DNA of 64,000 nt from Porcincola intestinalis (GCF_009696445.1 NZ_VULZ01000001.1:310001-374000), one strand, 5' to 3'; positions 1-9,985 are shown, numbered from the stretch's first letter. Program-made: numbers and translations. Notes: a model not told the origin generated them from the sequence alone.

Positions 1-38
1 ACGATTTCCCCGATCCTGAAGCCGGCATCCATCCCGGT

Positions 39-719
39 TCAGGAATCTTCCCGAAGCCGGTATCCCATACCGCGCACCGTTTCAATCTGCTGCCCGTCCT
101 CATCATCCAGCTTCTGCCTCAGCCGCCTGATGTAAACCGTCAGCGTATTGTCATTCACGAATTCTCCCCCATCATCCCACAGAAAAGAGAGAATCTGATT
201 CCGTCTGAGCAGCTGCCCGCGGTTCTGAAGGAATACCAGAAGCAGCCTGTACTCGACCGCTGAGAGCAGGATCTCCCTTCCCTGCCTTTCAACTCTCCCC
301 TTCCGGATATCGATCACATTCTCCCCGATCCGGAAAATCGTCTTTTTCTCCCCATGCGGCGCGCTTCTGCGCCGGATAGCATCCATCCTCGCAAGCAGCT
401 CCCTGAGATGGAACGGCTTCGTCATGTAGTCGTCCCCACCGCTGCCCAGCGCTTCAACCGCATTTTTTTCATCATCACACGCTGTCAGAAAGATGATCGG
501 TACAGATGACCTGCGCCTGATATGCCTGCAGACCTCCATGCCGGTTCCATCCGGAAGCCGCATGTCCAGCAGTACAAAATCGATGCTGCCCGCCTGTTGA
601 TCGTACACAGACAAGGCTTCTCTCACAGAACCGGCCTGAAGGACCTGGCTGCCCTTTGTCTTCAGGGCAACCTGCAGTCCCATCATCAGCATCCGGTCAT
701 CTTCCACAATCAGGATCAT
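39..719 (-). CDS. OmpR/PhoB-family response regulator
   Basis: Two-component response regulator, 226 aa. The N-terminal receiver domain (about 1-115) has the acidic pair D7/D8, the phospho-acceptor D52 in LLDMRLPDG and the conserved lysine K101 in TKPF. The C-terminal winged-helix domain (about 130-226) ends with the typical LRQKLDDEDG...VRGMGYRL pattern. Its start overlaps the stop of the ABC permease by 4 bases (ATGA), so it is the third gene of the transporter operon. A partner kinase would be expected next, beyond the left edge of the window. The layout resembles Bce-type peptide-antibiotic sensing and export modules. Control of the adjacent transporter is an inference. Confidence 0.93.
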   Translation of the reverse strand: MILIVEDDRMLMMGLQVALKTKGSQVLQAGSVREALSVYDQQAGSIDFVLLDMRLPDGTGMEVCRHIRRRSSVPIIFLTACDDEKNAVEALGSGGDDYMTKPFHLRELLARMDAIRRRSAPHGEKKTIFRIGENVIDIRKGRVERQGREILLSAVEYRLLLVFLQNRGQLLRRNQILSFLWDDGGEFVNDNTLTVYIRRLRQKLDDEDGQQIETVRGMGYRLREDS

Positions 720-3568
720 ATACTCTCCGTCTTGATTTCCTCAATGATGTCTGATGCGGCTTCCCTCTTGCATCTGCATTGAGCAATACAAAGGACAACC
801 ACCGCTGTCGCAAGTATCATCAGGCCAATCATACCATACGGAACCGGAATCGAGAATCTGCCAAATGCCTCCATAATCACCCTATCGAAAACCAGACACA
901 AAGCAGCTGAGACCGGCAGCGACACCAGAACTGCCTTGAGGATCAGTCCGGAAAACTCCCTCAGCACCAGCCGGCGCATCTCCCTCCTCGTCATGCCCAC
1001 TGACCGCAGCATCGCATTCTGCCTTCTCCGCACCACGAAGAGACTGCAGACAGAATTATAGACATTCAGAAAGCAGATCAAAGAGCTGAAAAGCAGAAAC
1101 AAAAGCATCAGGGTACGGATCATCTTCGCCACCATCTCCAGGAAGGAACCGCTTTCAAGACTCCCTGAATCGACCAGCTGCAGATGCTTTGCCGACTCGA
1201 TCTGCGAGAGCACCGGCTCCGCCTCCTTCCCGGCATCAAAGCTGATCACTGTTGAAAAGGCCTGTTTCAGTCTCCGGTTTGCCCATTTCACAAGGCTCTC
1301 CCGGACAAACAGCCGGATATACTGCCCATCGTTGATTTTCAGCCACCTTGAGACCTGCTTTATGTCTCCGATCCCCGCAATTCGGAAGGAGACAGCATGA
1401 TCTTTTCCATCATCTCCGGTAAGTGTAGTCTGAATCCGGTCTCCAACCTTTTTATCCGTCATACGGGAGATTTCCACATATTTGTATCCAGACGGCTTTT
1501 TCCCCCAGATCTGATAACTGTCTGTCGACAGGTTGCCGGAGCTGCACAGGATACAGGATACCACTTTTTCAGCTCCCGCGACGTGATCCGTCGGATTGTC
1601 TCCAGATCCTTCAGAATCCCCGCCGACCGCCTTCAGCATCTTGTCAAACTCCCTGTCATCGAGAGCCAGAACGGATACCGTCCCGAAAAACCCGTTCTGG
1701 TAATAGTCTCGTGTGAATGCCTTCTTCGAGACCCCGTACTGTTTCAGAACCTGATAGAGCGCATTCCAGTATTCCTGGGAATACAGATCCCGGGCAGTGC
1801 TAGTAAATACGCCCGGCGTACTCTCGTCATAGCGAATCAGGTTCCGGATTCCAGCCGTCTTCTTCAGCTGGCTGTAAACCTGGTCCATATCCGCAGACTC
1901 ATCCCCATCAGACACAACGGACCACTTTCGTTTCAGTTCATCGCCGACCACTTCATCTGATGACCGATTCAGCTTATAATCCACCATCTGAATCACGCCA
2001 GTTCCGGCATAGGAGACCGTCATGATGATCGCAAAAAACACTGCGAGTGCGCGGACGATGCTTCCCTGCTGCTGTTTTTCATGCCGAAAGAATCCCTTTG
2101 CCAGCAGCCTGATGCCGGATTCTCTGATAAAGGGCTTCTTTCTATGTACAATCCTCCTGCTGCCTTGCGCTCTCCTGCCCCCTGCAGCATCCTCCACTCC
2201 TCTGATGCTTTCAATCGGACCGACTTTCCCGATCCTTGCCGCCGGCCGAAGTGCGCTGAGCAGGACGATTCCCACGCTGCAGCAGACAACCAGGAAAACC
2301 GCCCCCGGTCTGACGGTCAGGCGCACCGGTACATCCGATAGGATCGCCAGTGCCGCCCCCTGCTGCATCATCTCCGTGATCGGTTTCAGGATCCGGACTC
2401 CGCCCCAGACAATGAGAAGTCCACTGAAAAAGCCAAGCGGCAGAGACGGCATCAGCAGGCGAAAGGCTTCATAGTAGACGCTGCTCCGCTTCTGCCGGGC
2501 AGTCGCCCCAGCGGATGACAGCATGCCAAGATAGCGGCACCTCTGCTCATATGAAATATTGAATATGTTACGGATCAGGATCATTGTCGCTGCAAGGATG
2601 AAAAGCACGAAGAAAATCTGCGCTGCCGCAATGATCTTGTTGATCGTCGAGTCCCCGGACATCCCGAAGAAGGAAAGAACCTTGTCATTGAAGGTCACCC
2701 TGTCTCCCCACTCCTCTTCCAGCTGACTTCGAAGGCCACTCACCGCACCTGAGTTGAGTGAGCCGTCCGTCAGCTCTACACTGACAGTAACCTTCCCGAA
2801 GCTGCTGTCTGTCGGTTCAGTTGTGCTTCTGTCCGGCAAATAAGTCAGCGCTGTGTATGCAGCCTGCCCTGCATTTTCATAATAAGGCACCTCCATAAAA
2901 CCGACCACCCTGAGCGAGGTCTCATATCCGGTCGGTACGTGGATCTCCTGACACTCTTTGTAAAAGGCATCTCCCTCTGGGAAATATCCGAAAGAATCTC
3001 CGACCTTCACGGTCTGCCCGGCCTTGATCTGAAGTTCCAGAAATGGAAATACCAGGTCTGTGCCGCTGAAATTGTGGATGAATCTTCTGAATGTCTGCAC
3101 CTTGATGGTGTCTCCCAGCGCTATGGTTCCGCCATCATCCAGAGCTGTCCTGGAGAGCACGACCTCGCCTTCCCTCTGCGGGAGCCGGCCCTCTGACACA
3201 TGGATATTCGCCATACTGAACATGGAAGAATTGTACAGCCGGATATTCAGAAACGGCCGCTCCGGATTGCCGCTCTGCGGGAAAACGGTGTCTCCTTCAT
3301 TGCCGGATATGCCGACCTTGGCGACAAACGGATAAGATGCGATCTTCTCGTATTCCCCCTTGCGCACATTGCTGAACGCAATGTGCCAGTCTCCACTCCC
3401 CGCCGCTGTAACATCTGCCATGTACCGGACCGCCGTATCTCTCCCGATGAACACGCAGACAAGCAGCGCAATGCATAGGGTCAGCCCCAGAATATAGAGG
3501 ATATTCCTTTTCCGGTTTTTCTGCATGTAGCGCCTGGTGACAAGAAAAACCGCATTACCTCTGCTCAT
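716..3568 (-). CDS. ABC transporter permease, two FtsX-like domains
   Basis: Large membrane permease (about 950 aa) of an ATP-driven export or mechanotransmission complex. The N-terminus has one membrane segment (NILYILGLTLCIALLVCVFI) followed by a long extracellular MacB-type region. Then come three membrane segments around the first FtsX domain, a second extracellular region, and a final FtsX domain with three more segments at the C-terminus. I chose the ATG at 3568 (MSRGNAVFL) because a GGAGGGAGG ribosome site precedes it and it begins 4 bases after the ATPase stop. A longer open frame runs upstream but overlaps the ATPase gene. Substrate unknown; BceB/MacB-like export of peptides or lipids is the usual guess. 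Confidence 0.88.
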   Translation of the reverse strand: MSRGNAVFLVTRRYMQKNRKRNILYILGLTLCIALLVCVFIGRDTAVRYMADVTAAGSGDWHIAFSNVRKGEYEKIASYPFVAKVGISGNEGDTVFPQSGNPERPFLNIRLYNSSMFSMANIHVSEGRLPQREGEVVLSRTALDDGGTIALGDTIKVQTFRRFIHNFSGTDLVFPFLELQIKAGQTVKVGDSFGYFPEGDAFYKECQEIHVPTGYETSLRVVGFMEVPYYENAGQAAYTALTYLPDRSTTEPTDSSFGKVTVSVELTDGSLNSGAVSGLRSQLEEEWGDRVTFNDKVLSFFGMSGDSTINKIIAAAQIFFVLFILAATMILIRNIFNISYEQRCRYLGMLSSAGATARQKRSSVYYEAFRLLMPSLPLGFFSGLLIVWGGVRILKPITEMMQQGAALAILSDVPVRLTVRPGAVFLVVCCSVGIVLLSALRPAARIGKVGPIESIRGVEDAAGGRRAQGSRRIVHRKKPFIRESGIRLLAKGFFRHEKQQQGSIVRALAVFFAIIMTVSYAGTGVIQMVDYKLNRSSDEVVGDELKRKWSVVSDGDESADMDQVYSQLKKTAGIRNLIRYDESTPGVFTSTARDLYSQEYWNALYQVLKQYGVSKKAFTRDYYQNGFFGTVSVLALDDREFDKMLKAVGGDSEGSGDNPTDHVAGAEKVVSCILCSSGNLSTDSYQIWGKKPSGYKYVEISRMTDKKVGDRIQTTLTGDDGKDHAVSFRIAGIGDIKQVSRWLKINDGQYIRLFVRESLVKWANRRLKQAFSTVISFDAGKEAEPVLSQIESAKHLQLVDSGSLESGSFLEMVAKMIRTLMLLFLLFSSLICFLNVYNSVCSLFVVRRRQNAMLRSVGMTRREMRRLVLREFSGLILKAVLVSLPVSAALCLVFDRVIMEAFGRFSIPVPYGMIGLMILATAVVVLCIAQCRCKREAASDIIEEIKTESI

Positions 3569-3572
3569 CGCT

Positions 3573-4418
3573 TCATGCGCCTCCCTCCTGGTTCTGGAGC
3601 CCCGCACAGACACCCTGCGCGTCAGACATACTAAAATTCTGTCCGACGGGCACTTTCGCTGATCGTTCTGCAGCCACACTCGCCGCTCGCACACCAGACA
3701 ACCCGCCAGCAGGGTCCTCGGATGAATGTACGCATGGCTGGCGAATCATCTCATCCCTGAGAATCTGCCCGTCCTCCATATAAAGCATCCGGTCTGCCTG
3801 AAGTGCAATCCGCTCATCGTGTGTAATCAGAATGACCGTCTGGTCGAACCGACGGTTGGACTCCTTCAGCAGACTGACAATCTCCTCACTGTTTTTCCGA
3901 TCCAGATTCCCGGTCGGTTCATCGCATAGAAGCAGGGACGGATGTGTAAAAAGCGCCCTTCCGATCGAGACGCGCTGCTGCTGCCCGCCCGAGAGCTGAG
4001 ATGGCAGATACATCCTCCTGTCTTCCAGATGCAGATAGGACAGAATCTCATTGAGCCTCTCTGTATCAACCTTCCTGCTGTCCAGCAGAAATGGCAGCAC
4101 AATGTTCTCCTCCGCTGTCAGAACAGGAATCAGATTATAAAACTGATAGACAAGACCGATATGACGTCTCCGAAAGATCGCCAGCTTATCCTCATCCAGG
4201 GTGTACAAATCAGTTCCTCCTACTTCAACTGTTCCTTCACTCGGACGGTCCACCCCTCCCAGCAGATGCAGAAGCGTGGACTTGCCGGATCCGGACGGCC
4301 CGACAATCGCCACAAATTCACCCTTCTGAACTGAAAAACGGACATGGTTCAAAGCAACCGTCTTCCCGCCTCCGGTTCCATATATACGTGTCAGATTGCT
4401 GCATTTCAATATATCCAT
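3573..4418 (-). CDS. ABC transporter ATP-binding protein (MacB/LolD type)
   Basis: Cytoplasmic ATPase partner of the FtsX-like permease that follows it. Walker A GPSGSGKST, Q-loop (VYQFYNLIP), signature LSGGQQQR, Walker B LLLCDEPTGNLD and switch histidine (LITHD) are all intact. The frame is open further upstream, but the ATG at 4418 (MDILKCSN) has a GGGAGGAAAGGG ribosome site and gives the usual N-terminus. After the ATPase core there is an unusually long C-terminal tail (about 50 aa, low similarity to the family) running to the permease start. The upstream region holds a perfect 42-bp palindrome. First gene of an operon with permease and response regulator. Confidence 0.92.
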   Translation of the reverse strand: MDILKCSNLTRIYGTGGGKTVALNHVRFSVQKGEFVAIVGPSGSGKSTLLHLLGGVDRPSEGTVEVGGTDLYTLDEDKLAIFRRRHIGLVYQFYNLIPVLTAEENIVLPFLLDSRKVDTERLNEILSYLHLEDRRMYLPSQLSGGQQQRVSIGRALFTHPSLLLCDEPTGNLDRKNSEEIVSLLKESNRRFDQTVILITHDERIALQADRMLYMEDGQILRDEMIRQPCVHSSEDPAGGLSGVRAASVAAERSAKVPVGQNFSMSDAQGVCAGLQNQEGGA

Positions 4419-4444
4419 AACCCTTTCCTCCCATGAACAACGAT

Positions 4445-4512
4445 AGTCTAACATGAAGAAGTGACATAAAAATGACTGAGCAGGTGACAGATCTGTCACC
4501 TGCTCAGTCATT
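4445..4512. repeat. Dispersed palindromic repeat, copy 1
   Basis: A perfect 42-bp palindrome (4471-4512, 21-bp arms starting AATGACTGAGCAGGTGACAG) is preceded by a flank reading AGTCTAACATGAAGAAGTGA. Flank and palindrome both recur, diverged, at 20211-20283, so this is a mobile or dispersed intergenic repeat rather than a simple terminator. It lies upstream of the ABC ATPase gene on the minus strand and could end transcription coming from the right. It has no long T-run. Confidence 0.8.
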
Positions 4513-4549
4513 CTCCGGTCGTTCTAACGGGTCTATGTGAAACCGCCGA

Positions 4550-5334
4550 TTATTGCTCTCTCACTGTGATAATCGTCTTACCTTTGGACTTCCCCTGTTT
4601 CACCTTAGCAAGCGCCTCGTTAATCTCTTCTAAAGTAAAAACGGTATCGATCGATGTTTCCAGTGGGTGTTCCTTATCAAAAAGCCTGCCGATCCTGTCT
4701 AACTGGCTGCCATCCTCGTGCACGAACAGGAAATCATAGGTCTGTTTTTTCGCCGCCGCCATGCGATCATATTTGCGGCCTGCCGCCTGAAAGAGAAGCC
4801 GTTTAAATAACGGCATACCGCTTCTTCTGGCGAATCGTCCGTTCGGCAGTCCGCGCAGGGAAACCAGGTTTCCGCCCTCCTTCAGCACCTTGAATTCATT
4901 CGGAAGCTCGCGATCGCCCAGCGTATCCAGGACATGATCCACCCCGGAGAGAACATCCGCATAGTTTTCTTTCCTGTAGTCGATGAATTTTTCTGCTCCC
5001 AGTTTTCTTACACGCTCTTCATTTTCACCGCTGCCGTTGGTGTAAACGTGCAGGCCGAGACTCTTTGCCACCGGAATCGCCATGGCGCCAAGGCTTCCGG
5101 TCCCTCCGGAAATGAAGACAGATTCTCCGGCATGCACATCCATCACCTCAAATGCCTGCATCGCAGTCAGCGCTGTCAGGGGGACCGTTGCCGCTTCCTC
5201 GAAGGAGAGATACTCCGGAATAACAGCCAGTGCCGTCTCTTTCACCGCGGCGTACTCAGCGAAGGCTCCGATTTTCTTCAGCGGCATTCTCCCATACACA
5301 CGGTCACCTGGTTTAAAGCGAGCAGCATTTGAGT
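4550..5334 (-). pseudogene. Zinc-independent quinone oxidoreductase-like MDR protein, 5'-truncated
   Basis: C-terminal two thirds of a medium-chain dehydrogenase/reductase of the NADP-dependent quinone oxidoreductase group. The Rossmann motif GGTGSLGAMAIPVAKSLG and the substrate-domain ending (TLEEINEALAKVKQGKSKGK) are present. The reading frame continues upstream of the first ATG as RFKPGDRVYGRMP, which is typical internal sequence, then loses similarity near 5330 and meets a stop at about 5356. The first 80 or so residues of the catalytic fold are therefore missing. No ribosome site marks an internal start. I read it as a remnant cut by a past rearrangement; a shortened working protein is unlikely. 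Confidence 0.75.
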
Positions 5335-5349
5335 AGGAGTTTTGTGTCC

Positions 5350-5739
5350 TTATTCGTCAGTATCATCGGGGGTACTCTGGATGAATGCCACCATAATACT
5401 GATGATATCCCAGCAATATTTCCAGTAGATTTTTCCAACCTGATAGCCAATCCAAACTATAATCAATCCTGTTATTATGAATAAAATTCCCATAACAATA
5501 GCTGCAATCAGCCAGTACACAATCCCGGAAATGACACTGTTTGAGATTCCATCGCTTAACTGTCCGAAAGAATCTGCACCTGTCACAAATTCTTGAAACA
5601 GGCTTACCATTCCTTTTCCTATCGTACCGAAAAAAGTGATGCAGTCATTAAGGAAAACTGGAGAGAGGATAGCAGTAAACAGTGTGGTGGTATTTATAGA
5701 TAGTGATCTGTATCTGAACCCTAGCAGATGCCATTGCAA
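5350..5739 (-). CDS. Small membrane protein of unknown function
   Basis: 129 aa, not recognised. A long hydrophobic stretch (about 70-100, SGIVYWLIAAIVMGILFIIT onward) indicates one or two membrane helices, with a shorter hydrophobic stretch near the N-terminus. The C-terminus is acidic (STPDDTDE). The start at 5739 would be a TTG with no clear ribosome site, so the N-terminus may have been lost. It abuts the truncated oxidoreductase, consistent with a rearrangement junction at about 5340. The DNA is more AT-rich than its neighbours. Confidence 0.45.
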   Translation of the reverse strand: MQWHLLGFRYRSLSINTTTLFTAILSPVFLNDCITFFGTIGKGMVSLFQEFVTGADSFGQLSDGISNSVISGIVYWLIAAIVMGILFIITGLIIVWIGYQVGKIYWKYCWDIISIMVAFIQSTPDDTDE

Positions 5740-5825
5740 CAGTAAACTAGACTTTTTAAGCGATTTTCAGTTGTCAAAGAACAGGTTTAATTTTTCATTC
5801 TAAGTATCATTAAATATATTTGATA

Positions 5826-7916
5826 TTAGAGAAGAATCTTATATCCGTTGGTTATAAACAGCGGGATCTGCTCCAGCGGCGTGTTCACGCAGATCCGGAC
5901 CCCTCCTTCGATTGTTTCTCCTGTCCAGGCGTTGGTCCAGGTGCTTCCCTTCGGGAGGTAGACTTCTCTCTCGGATTGCCTGCTCTCTGTCACCGGTGCC
6001 ACCAGGATATCCGGGCCAAACATGTACTCATCTTCGATATCCCACGAGGCGGTATCTTCCGGATAATCGTAGAACAGCGGCCGCATGACCGGCGTCCCTT
6101 TCTCATGTGCCTGACGCATCAGGTCACGGACGTAGGGGCGCATATTTTCACGGATCCGGATATATCGCTCCAGGATCTTCTCCACATCTTTGCCATAGCT
6201 CCAGATCTCATTCGGTGCTCCGGACACACAGGAAGCTCCGCCGGTGGTGCCGTACTGCGGCTGATAGGGCATCCGGTATCCATGAAGACGCATGACCGGG
6301 CAGAAGGCTCCGTACTCAAACCACCGCACCAACAGTTCATGGAATGCGGGATCGGTGCTGTCTCCTCCGAAGAATCCGCCGATGTCCGTCGTCCACCAGG
6401 GGATTCCGGCGATCGCCATATTCAGGCCGGCCTTGATCTGACAGCGCATGCTCGGGAAACTGGACTGGATGTCGCCGGACCACACGAGAGCGCCGTAACG
6501 CTGGCTGCCTGCCCACGCACAGCGAAGAAGATTGACGATATTCTCCATCCCTTCGTTTTTCATCCCGTCGAAGAAGCCCTTCGCGTACATCACAGGGTAG
6601 ATATTCCCGACTTCCAGGTTGGTTCCCCTGAAATAGCGGTAGTTCTCAAAATCATAGACCGTATACTCCGGTTCCGCCTCGTCCAGCCAGAAGATCCGGA
6701 CCCCTTTATCGAAGTAGTTCTGTCTGATCTTGTCCCAGACATATTCCCTTGCTTCCGGATTGGTGGCATCAAAATGAACTGTATTTCCCATATACAGGCT
6801 GTCGATCCGGACGCCCTTCTCTACTCTCGTGAGAAGGCCGCGGGATTTCATTTCCTCGTAGTTCTCACTCAGGAAATCAACCATGGGCCAGACAGAAACC
6901 ATCAGCTCGATCCCCATCTCTTTGAGTTCACGGATCATAGCGTCCGGATCCGGCCAGTAGGTCTCGTCGAATCTCCAGTCTCCCTGTTTTGGCCAGTGGA
7001 AAAAGTCCGCTACGATGACATCCAGCGGGATATTTCTTCTCTTGTATTCCCTGGCCACTTCCAGCAGTTCCTCCTGCGTCTGGTAACGCAGCTTGCACTG
7101 CCAGAAGCCCAGTCCGTACTCTGGCATCATGGGGACTGTTCCCGTCACCCCGGCGTAGGCTTCCTCGATCATGGCAGGTGTGTCGCCCGCACAGATCCAG
7201 TAGTCCAGTTTTTTTGTGGAATACGCCTCCCAGGTTGTCAGGTTCTTTGCGAAATTCACTCTGCCGATCGCGGGATTGTTCCAGAGGAAACCATACCCGA
7301 GTGAAGAGAACATAAACGGAACGCTGGCCTGGGAATTGCGGTGAGCCAGTTCCAGATCCGCCCCCTTCAGGTTCAGAAAGTTCTGCTGATACTGTCCCAT
7401 CCCGAAGATCTTCTCTGAAGGATCAGACTCAAACCGCATGGTGAGATGATACTGTCCACCGATCAGCGGCTTGAACTCTCTGGCTTCTATCAGCAGCGAA
7501 CTGGTGGTGGAGGCAAACATATCCTCCCGATTGCGGAGGAATTCTTCCAGCAGCAGTTTCCCATCCTGATTATAGAAAGAGATCTTGCCGATATTATTGA
7601 TGACAGCCGTCAGCTTTCCGTTCCGGATTCTTGCTTCATATTCACTGATATCGATCTGAACATCCACGGGATACGCTGGTTTGACAGTCAGCGCCCAGTC
7701 CTCCGGATCCAATACTGCAGACTTTGACGCGCGCACACGCAGTGCATTCTCGCCCCAGGGCGTGATCCATAGCCGTTCCGCGTCGTACCTGTACAGCAGG
7801 CTTCCGTCCTTCTCCTCAAAATATCCTATCAGAAAACAGCTATCGGCTCGAAAATCACCCTTGTTTTCGTTGTTATCTTTATTCTCTGCCGTAGTATTCC
7901 TCCCCATGACAATCAT
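5826..7916 (-). CDS. Glycoside hydrolase family 31 (alpha-xylosidase-like)
   Basis: 696 aa cytoplasmic GH31 enzyme; no signal peptide. N-terminal beta-sandwich (to about 240), then the (beta/alpha)8 barrel. The nucleophile region reads FWLDEAEPE (D412) and the acid/base region LVWSGDIQSSF (D482). TDIGGFFGG and MRLHGYR further along are family motifs. GH31 members hydrolyse alpha-xylosides, alpha-glucosides or related bonds with retention; the overall sequence looks closest to the YicI-like alpha-xylosidase branch, but the substrate is not proven. It starts 8 bases after the GH127 stop and is the last gene of the glycan locus. Two possible starts (7916 and 7907); neither has a strong ribosome site, suggesting translational coupling. 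Confidence 0.9.
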   Translation of the reverse strand: MIVMGRNTTAENKDNNENKGDFRADSCFLIGYFEEKDGSLLYRYDAERLWITPWGENALRVRASKSAVLDPEDWALTVKPAYPVDVQIDISEYEARIRNGKLTAVINNIGKISFYNQDGKLLLEEFLRNREDMFASTTSSLLIEAREFKPLIGGQYHLTMRFESDPSEKIFGMGQYQQNFLNLKGADLELAHRNSQASVPFMFSSLGYGFLWNNPAIGRVNFAKNLTTWEAYSTKKLDYWICAGDTPAMIEEAYAGVTGTVPMMPEYGLGFWQCKLRYQTQEELLEVAREYKRRNIPLDVIVADFFHWPKQGDWRFDETYWPDPDAMIRELKEMGIELMVSVWPMVDFLSENYEEMKSRGLLTRVEKGVRIDSLYMGNTVHFDATNPEAREYVWDKIRQNYFDKGVRIFWLDEAEPEYTVYDFENYRYFRGTNLEVGNIYPVMYAKGFFDGMKNEGMENIVNLLRCAWAGSQRYGALVWSGDIQSSFPSMRCQIKAGLNMAIAGIPWWTTDIGGFFGGDSTDPAFHELLVRWFEYGAFCPVMRLHGYRMPYQPQYGTTGGASCVSGAPNEIWSYGKDVEKILERYIRIRENMRPYVRDLMRQAHEKGTPVMRPLFYDYPEDTASWDIEDEYMFGPDILVAPVTESRQSEREVYLPKGSTWTNAWTGETIEGGVRICVNTPLEQIPLFITNGYKILL

Positions 7917-7923
7917 ATTAATA

Positions 7924-9891
7924 TCACACCGTCCGTACCCACACGCTCATTTCATTGCTTCCGCGATTGGCCCATGTATAGTATGGAATGAAACTGAGGC
8001 GGACATTTTCTTCCTGCGGTTCAGTTTCATCTGCCGGCCGGTACAGGCTCTGGCCATCCTCCGGCTCCCGGATCCTCCGCCCGTCAGCAGTGATCCTGAT
8101 AATATGTCCGAGTTCCCCGTCTTCAGTTTCTCCTTCCGTCTTCCCTGCAGGATCGACGGACAGAAGATGCAGGTTCTTCCCGTTATCCACTTCTTCCAGG
8201 CAGTAGACGACAGGGCCTCTGGTCAGGGCAACTTTCCCGACGTCATCCCTCACACGGGGATCTGCTCTCCAGAAACGCGGTTCCATGCAGAGTATCAGGA
8301 TGATCTCATGCTCTCCGGTCAGGTTCCTGATGTAGAAGTAACCGTTCTTGTAAACGCCTGAACTGCAGCCGGCTTCGTTCCCGTCCATGGTCACTTCATA
8401 TGTCCTGGACCATCCCGGGATCCTGAGTCCCAGGTCAAATGGGTGATCCTGCTGCGCGCTTACCTGAATGCGGATGGTTCCGCTCTCTGGATAATCCGTC
8501 TGCTGTGTGATCTTCACACTCCCGCCGGATACAGTCAGGTCTGCAGTGCTGCTGATATAGAGGTTCACCAGGCACTGGTTTTCCTTCACCGTGTAGATAT
8601 ACCGGTCGACGGAAGCGAGAAGCCTTGCCAGGTTGGGCGGACAGCATGCGCAGCCGAGCCACTCCGGGCGGACCGGTTTTACATGGCTCTTGCCGGGATC
8701 CAGCTGTGATGCAGCGGGATTTACCTCCAGCGGGTTCACATAGAAGAAATGTTTCCCGTCGAGGGCGGTGCCGGAAAGCACCGTATTGTACAGAGCACGC
8801 TCCATCACATCTCCATATTCGCCGACACTTTCATTTCGCAACATCTGCGCTGCAAAGAAAATGAGTCCCACTGACGCGCAGGTCTCGCAGTACATAGTAT
8901 CGTTCGGCAGGTCATAATCGAAGGTGAACGCCTCTCCGTGCACGGTAGATCCGATGCCGCCGGTAATGTACATCCTGCGGTCCACGATGTTTCTCCAGAT
9001 CCTTCTGCATGCATCGAGCATGTCCTGATCTCCGGAAGACGCCGCGACATCCGCCATGGCCGTACACAGATAGACCAGTCGCACAGCATGCCCCTCCGCT
9101 GTATCCTGTTCTACGGGCGGTTTATGCACCTGAAAATACCGGCGGGTGAGCTGATCCATCCCGCCGATGACCGGCTTTTTGCCCGGGTCGGTTTTCTTCT
9201 GATCTCCAAAGAAGTCTTCATCCGTTCCTCGTATCCTGAGGAAATAATTGCTGAGGCGCAGATACCTCTCCTCGCCGGTCAGATGGTACAGTTTCATAAG
9301 ACCGATCTCGATCTCCTCGTGCCCGTCATAGCCGAACTCCCCGTCCGGTCCCAGCGCCTTCTCGATATGTTCTGCCAGTTTCATGGCCGTATCCAGCACC
9401 TTCTGATTACCGACAGCCTCATAGTAAGCAGCGGCCGCCTCCATGAAATGACCGGCGCAGTAGAGTTCATGGCTGTTCATCAGGCTCTTGAACTTCCGGT
9501 ACGGCTCCTCGATGGTGAAATAAGTTCCCAGATAACCGTCGTCCTCCTGCGCCTGTGCTATGAGGTCCACCACACTGTCCGCCATCTTTTTCAGGGATTC
9601 ATCCGGCTCTTCCATGAGGGAGTAGGCGACTGCCTCCAGCCATTTGTAGACATCGCTGTCCTGGAACACCCATCCATAGTGGTGGCCTTCGTGGATGCCG
9701 GCTGCGATCCGGAAGTTCTCCAGCGCATGGCTCTTCTCGTTCGGTATGGACGAGTCGTTTCTCTCCCGCTCGATATTTACATCGATCTCATCATTCAGGA
9801 CTTTCCACTGATAGGGGATCATCTCACGCCGGACTACGCTGCGGTAGCGCAGCCAGAAGGGATCAGTGATAACAGTTTTTCCGGTTTTCAT
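7924..9891 (-). CDS. GH127 beta-L-arabinofuranosidase
   Basis: About 655 aa enzyme of the DUF1680/GH127 family, which removes beta-L-arabinofuranosyl residues from plant glycoproteins and arabinans using a zinc-bound cysteine nucleophile. The zinc and catalytic residues are visible: YCETCASVG (E336 and C338) and WLGCACCPPN (C416 and C417), matching the E-C-C-C set of HypBA1. No signal peptide, so it acts on imported oligosaccharides. ATG at 9891 is chosen over an in-frame GTG at 9903 because GTGAGGG lies just upstream of it. It sits between the solute-binding gene and the GH31 gene, implying uptake followed by trimming. Confidence 0.93.
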   Translation of the reverse strand: MKTGKTVITDPFWLRYRSVVRREMIPYQWKVLNDEIDVNIERERNDSSIPNEKSHALENFRIAAGIHEGHHYGWVFQDSDVYKWLEAVAYSLMEEPDESLKKMADSVVDLIAQAQEDDGYLGTYFTIEEPYRKFKSLMNSHELYCAGHFMEAAAAYYEAVGNQKVLDTAMKLAEHIEKALGPDGEFGYDGHEEIEIGLMKLYHLTGEERYLRLSNYFLRIRGTDEDFFGDQKKTDPGKKPVIGGMDQLTRRYFQVHKPPVEQDTAEGHAVRLVYLCTAMADVAASSGDQDMLDACRRIWRNIVDRRMYITGGIGSTVHGEAFTFDYDLPNDTMYCETCASVGLIFFAAQMLRNESVGEYGDVMERALYNTVLSGTALDGKHFFYVNPLEVNPAASQLDPGKSHVKPVRPEWLGCACCPPNLARLLASVDRYIYTVKENQCLVNLYISSTADLTVSGGSVKITQQTDYPESGTIRIQVSAQQDHPFDLGLRIPGWSRTYEVTMDGNEAGCSSGVYKNGYFYIRNLTGEHEIILILCMEPRFWRADPRVRDDVGKVALTRGPVVYCLEEVDNGKNLHLLSVDPAGKTEGETEDGELGHIIRITADGRRIREPEDGQSLYRPADETEPQEENVRLSFIPYYTWANRGSNEMSVWVRTV

Positions 9892-9959
9892 TTTATCCCT
9901 CACACTCTTTTATAATTGGTTAATCAGGAACATCCCGGCAAAGCCTAGTTTATTACACG

Positions 9960-9985
9960 AATGCCGGCTGTTTCCAGCCGGCATT
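9960..9985. terminator. Strong hairpin between binding protein and hydrolases
   Basis: Perfect 11-bp stem (AATGCCGGCTG / CAGCCGGCATT) with a 4-base loop, in the 131-bp gap after the solute-binding protein gene. It lacks a long T-run on the minus strand, so it may be a partial terminator or an mRNA-stabilising hairpin. Such an element would make the binding protein more abundant than the enzymes downstream. Confidence 0.7.

Noticed and set aside
5820-7304. 494-codon plus-strand open frame opposite the GH31 gene, and similar long frames opposite GH127, the kinase and istA
   Set aside because: Mirror frames of GC-rich real genes; no ribosome sites, no family motifs, and the minus-strand genes are certain.
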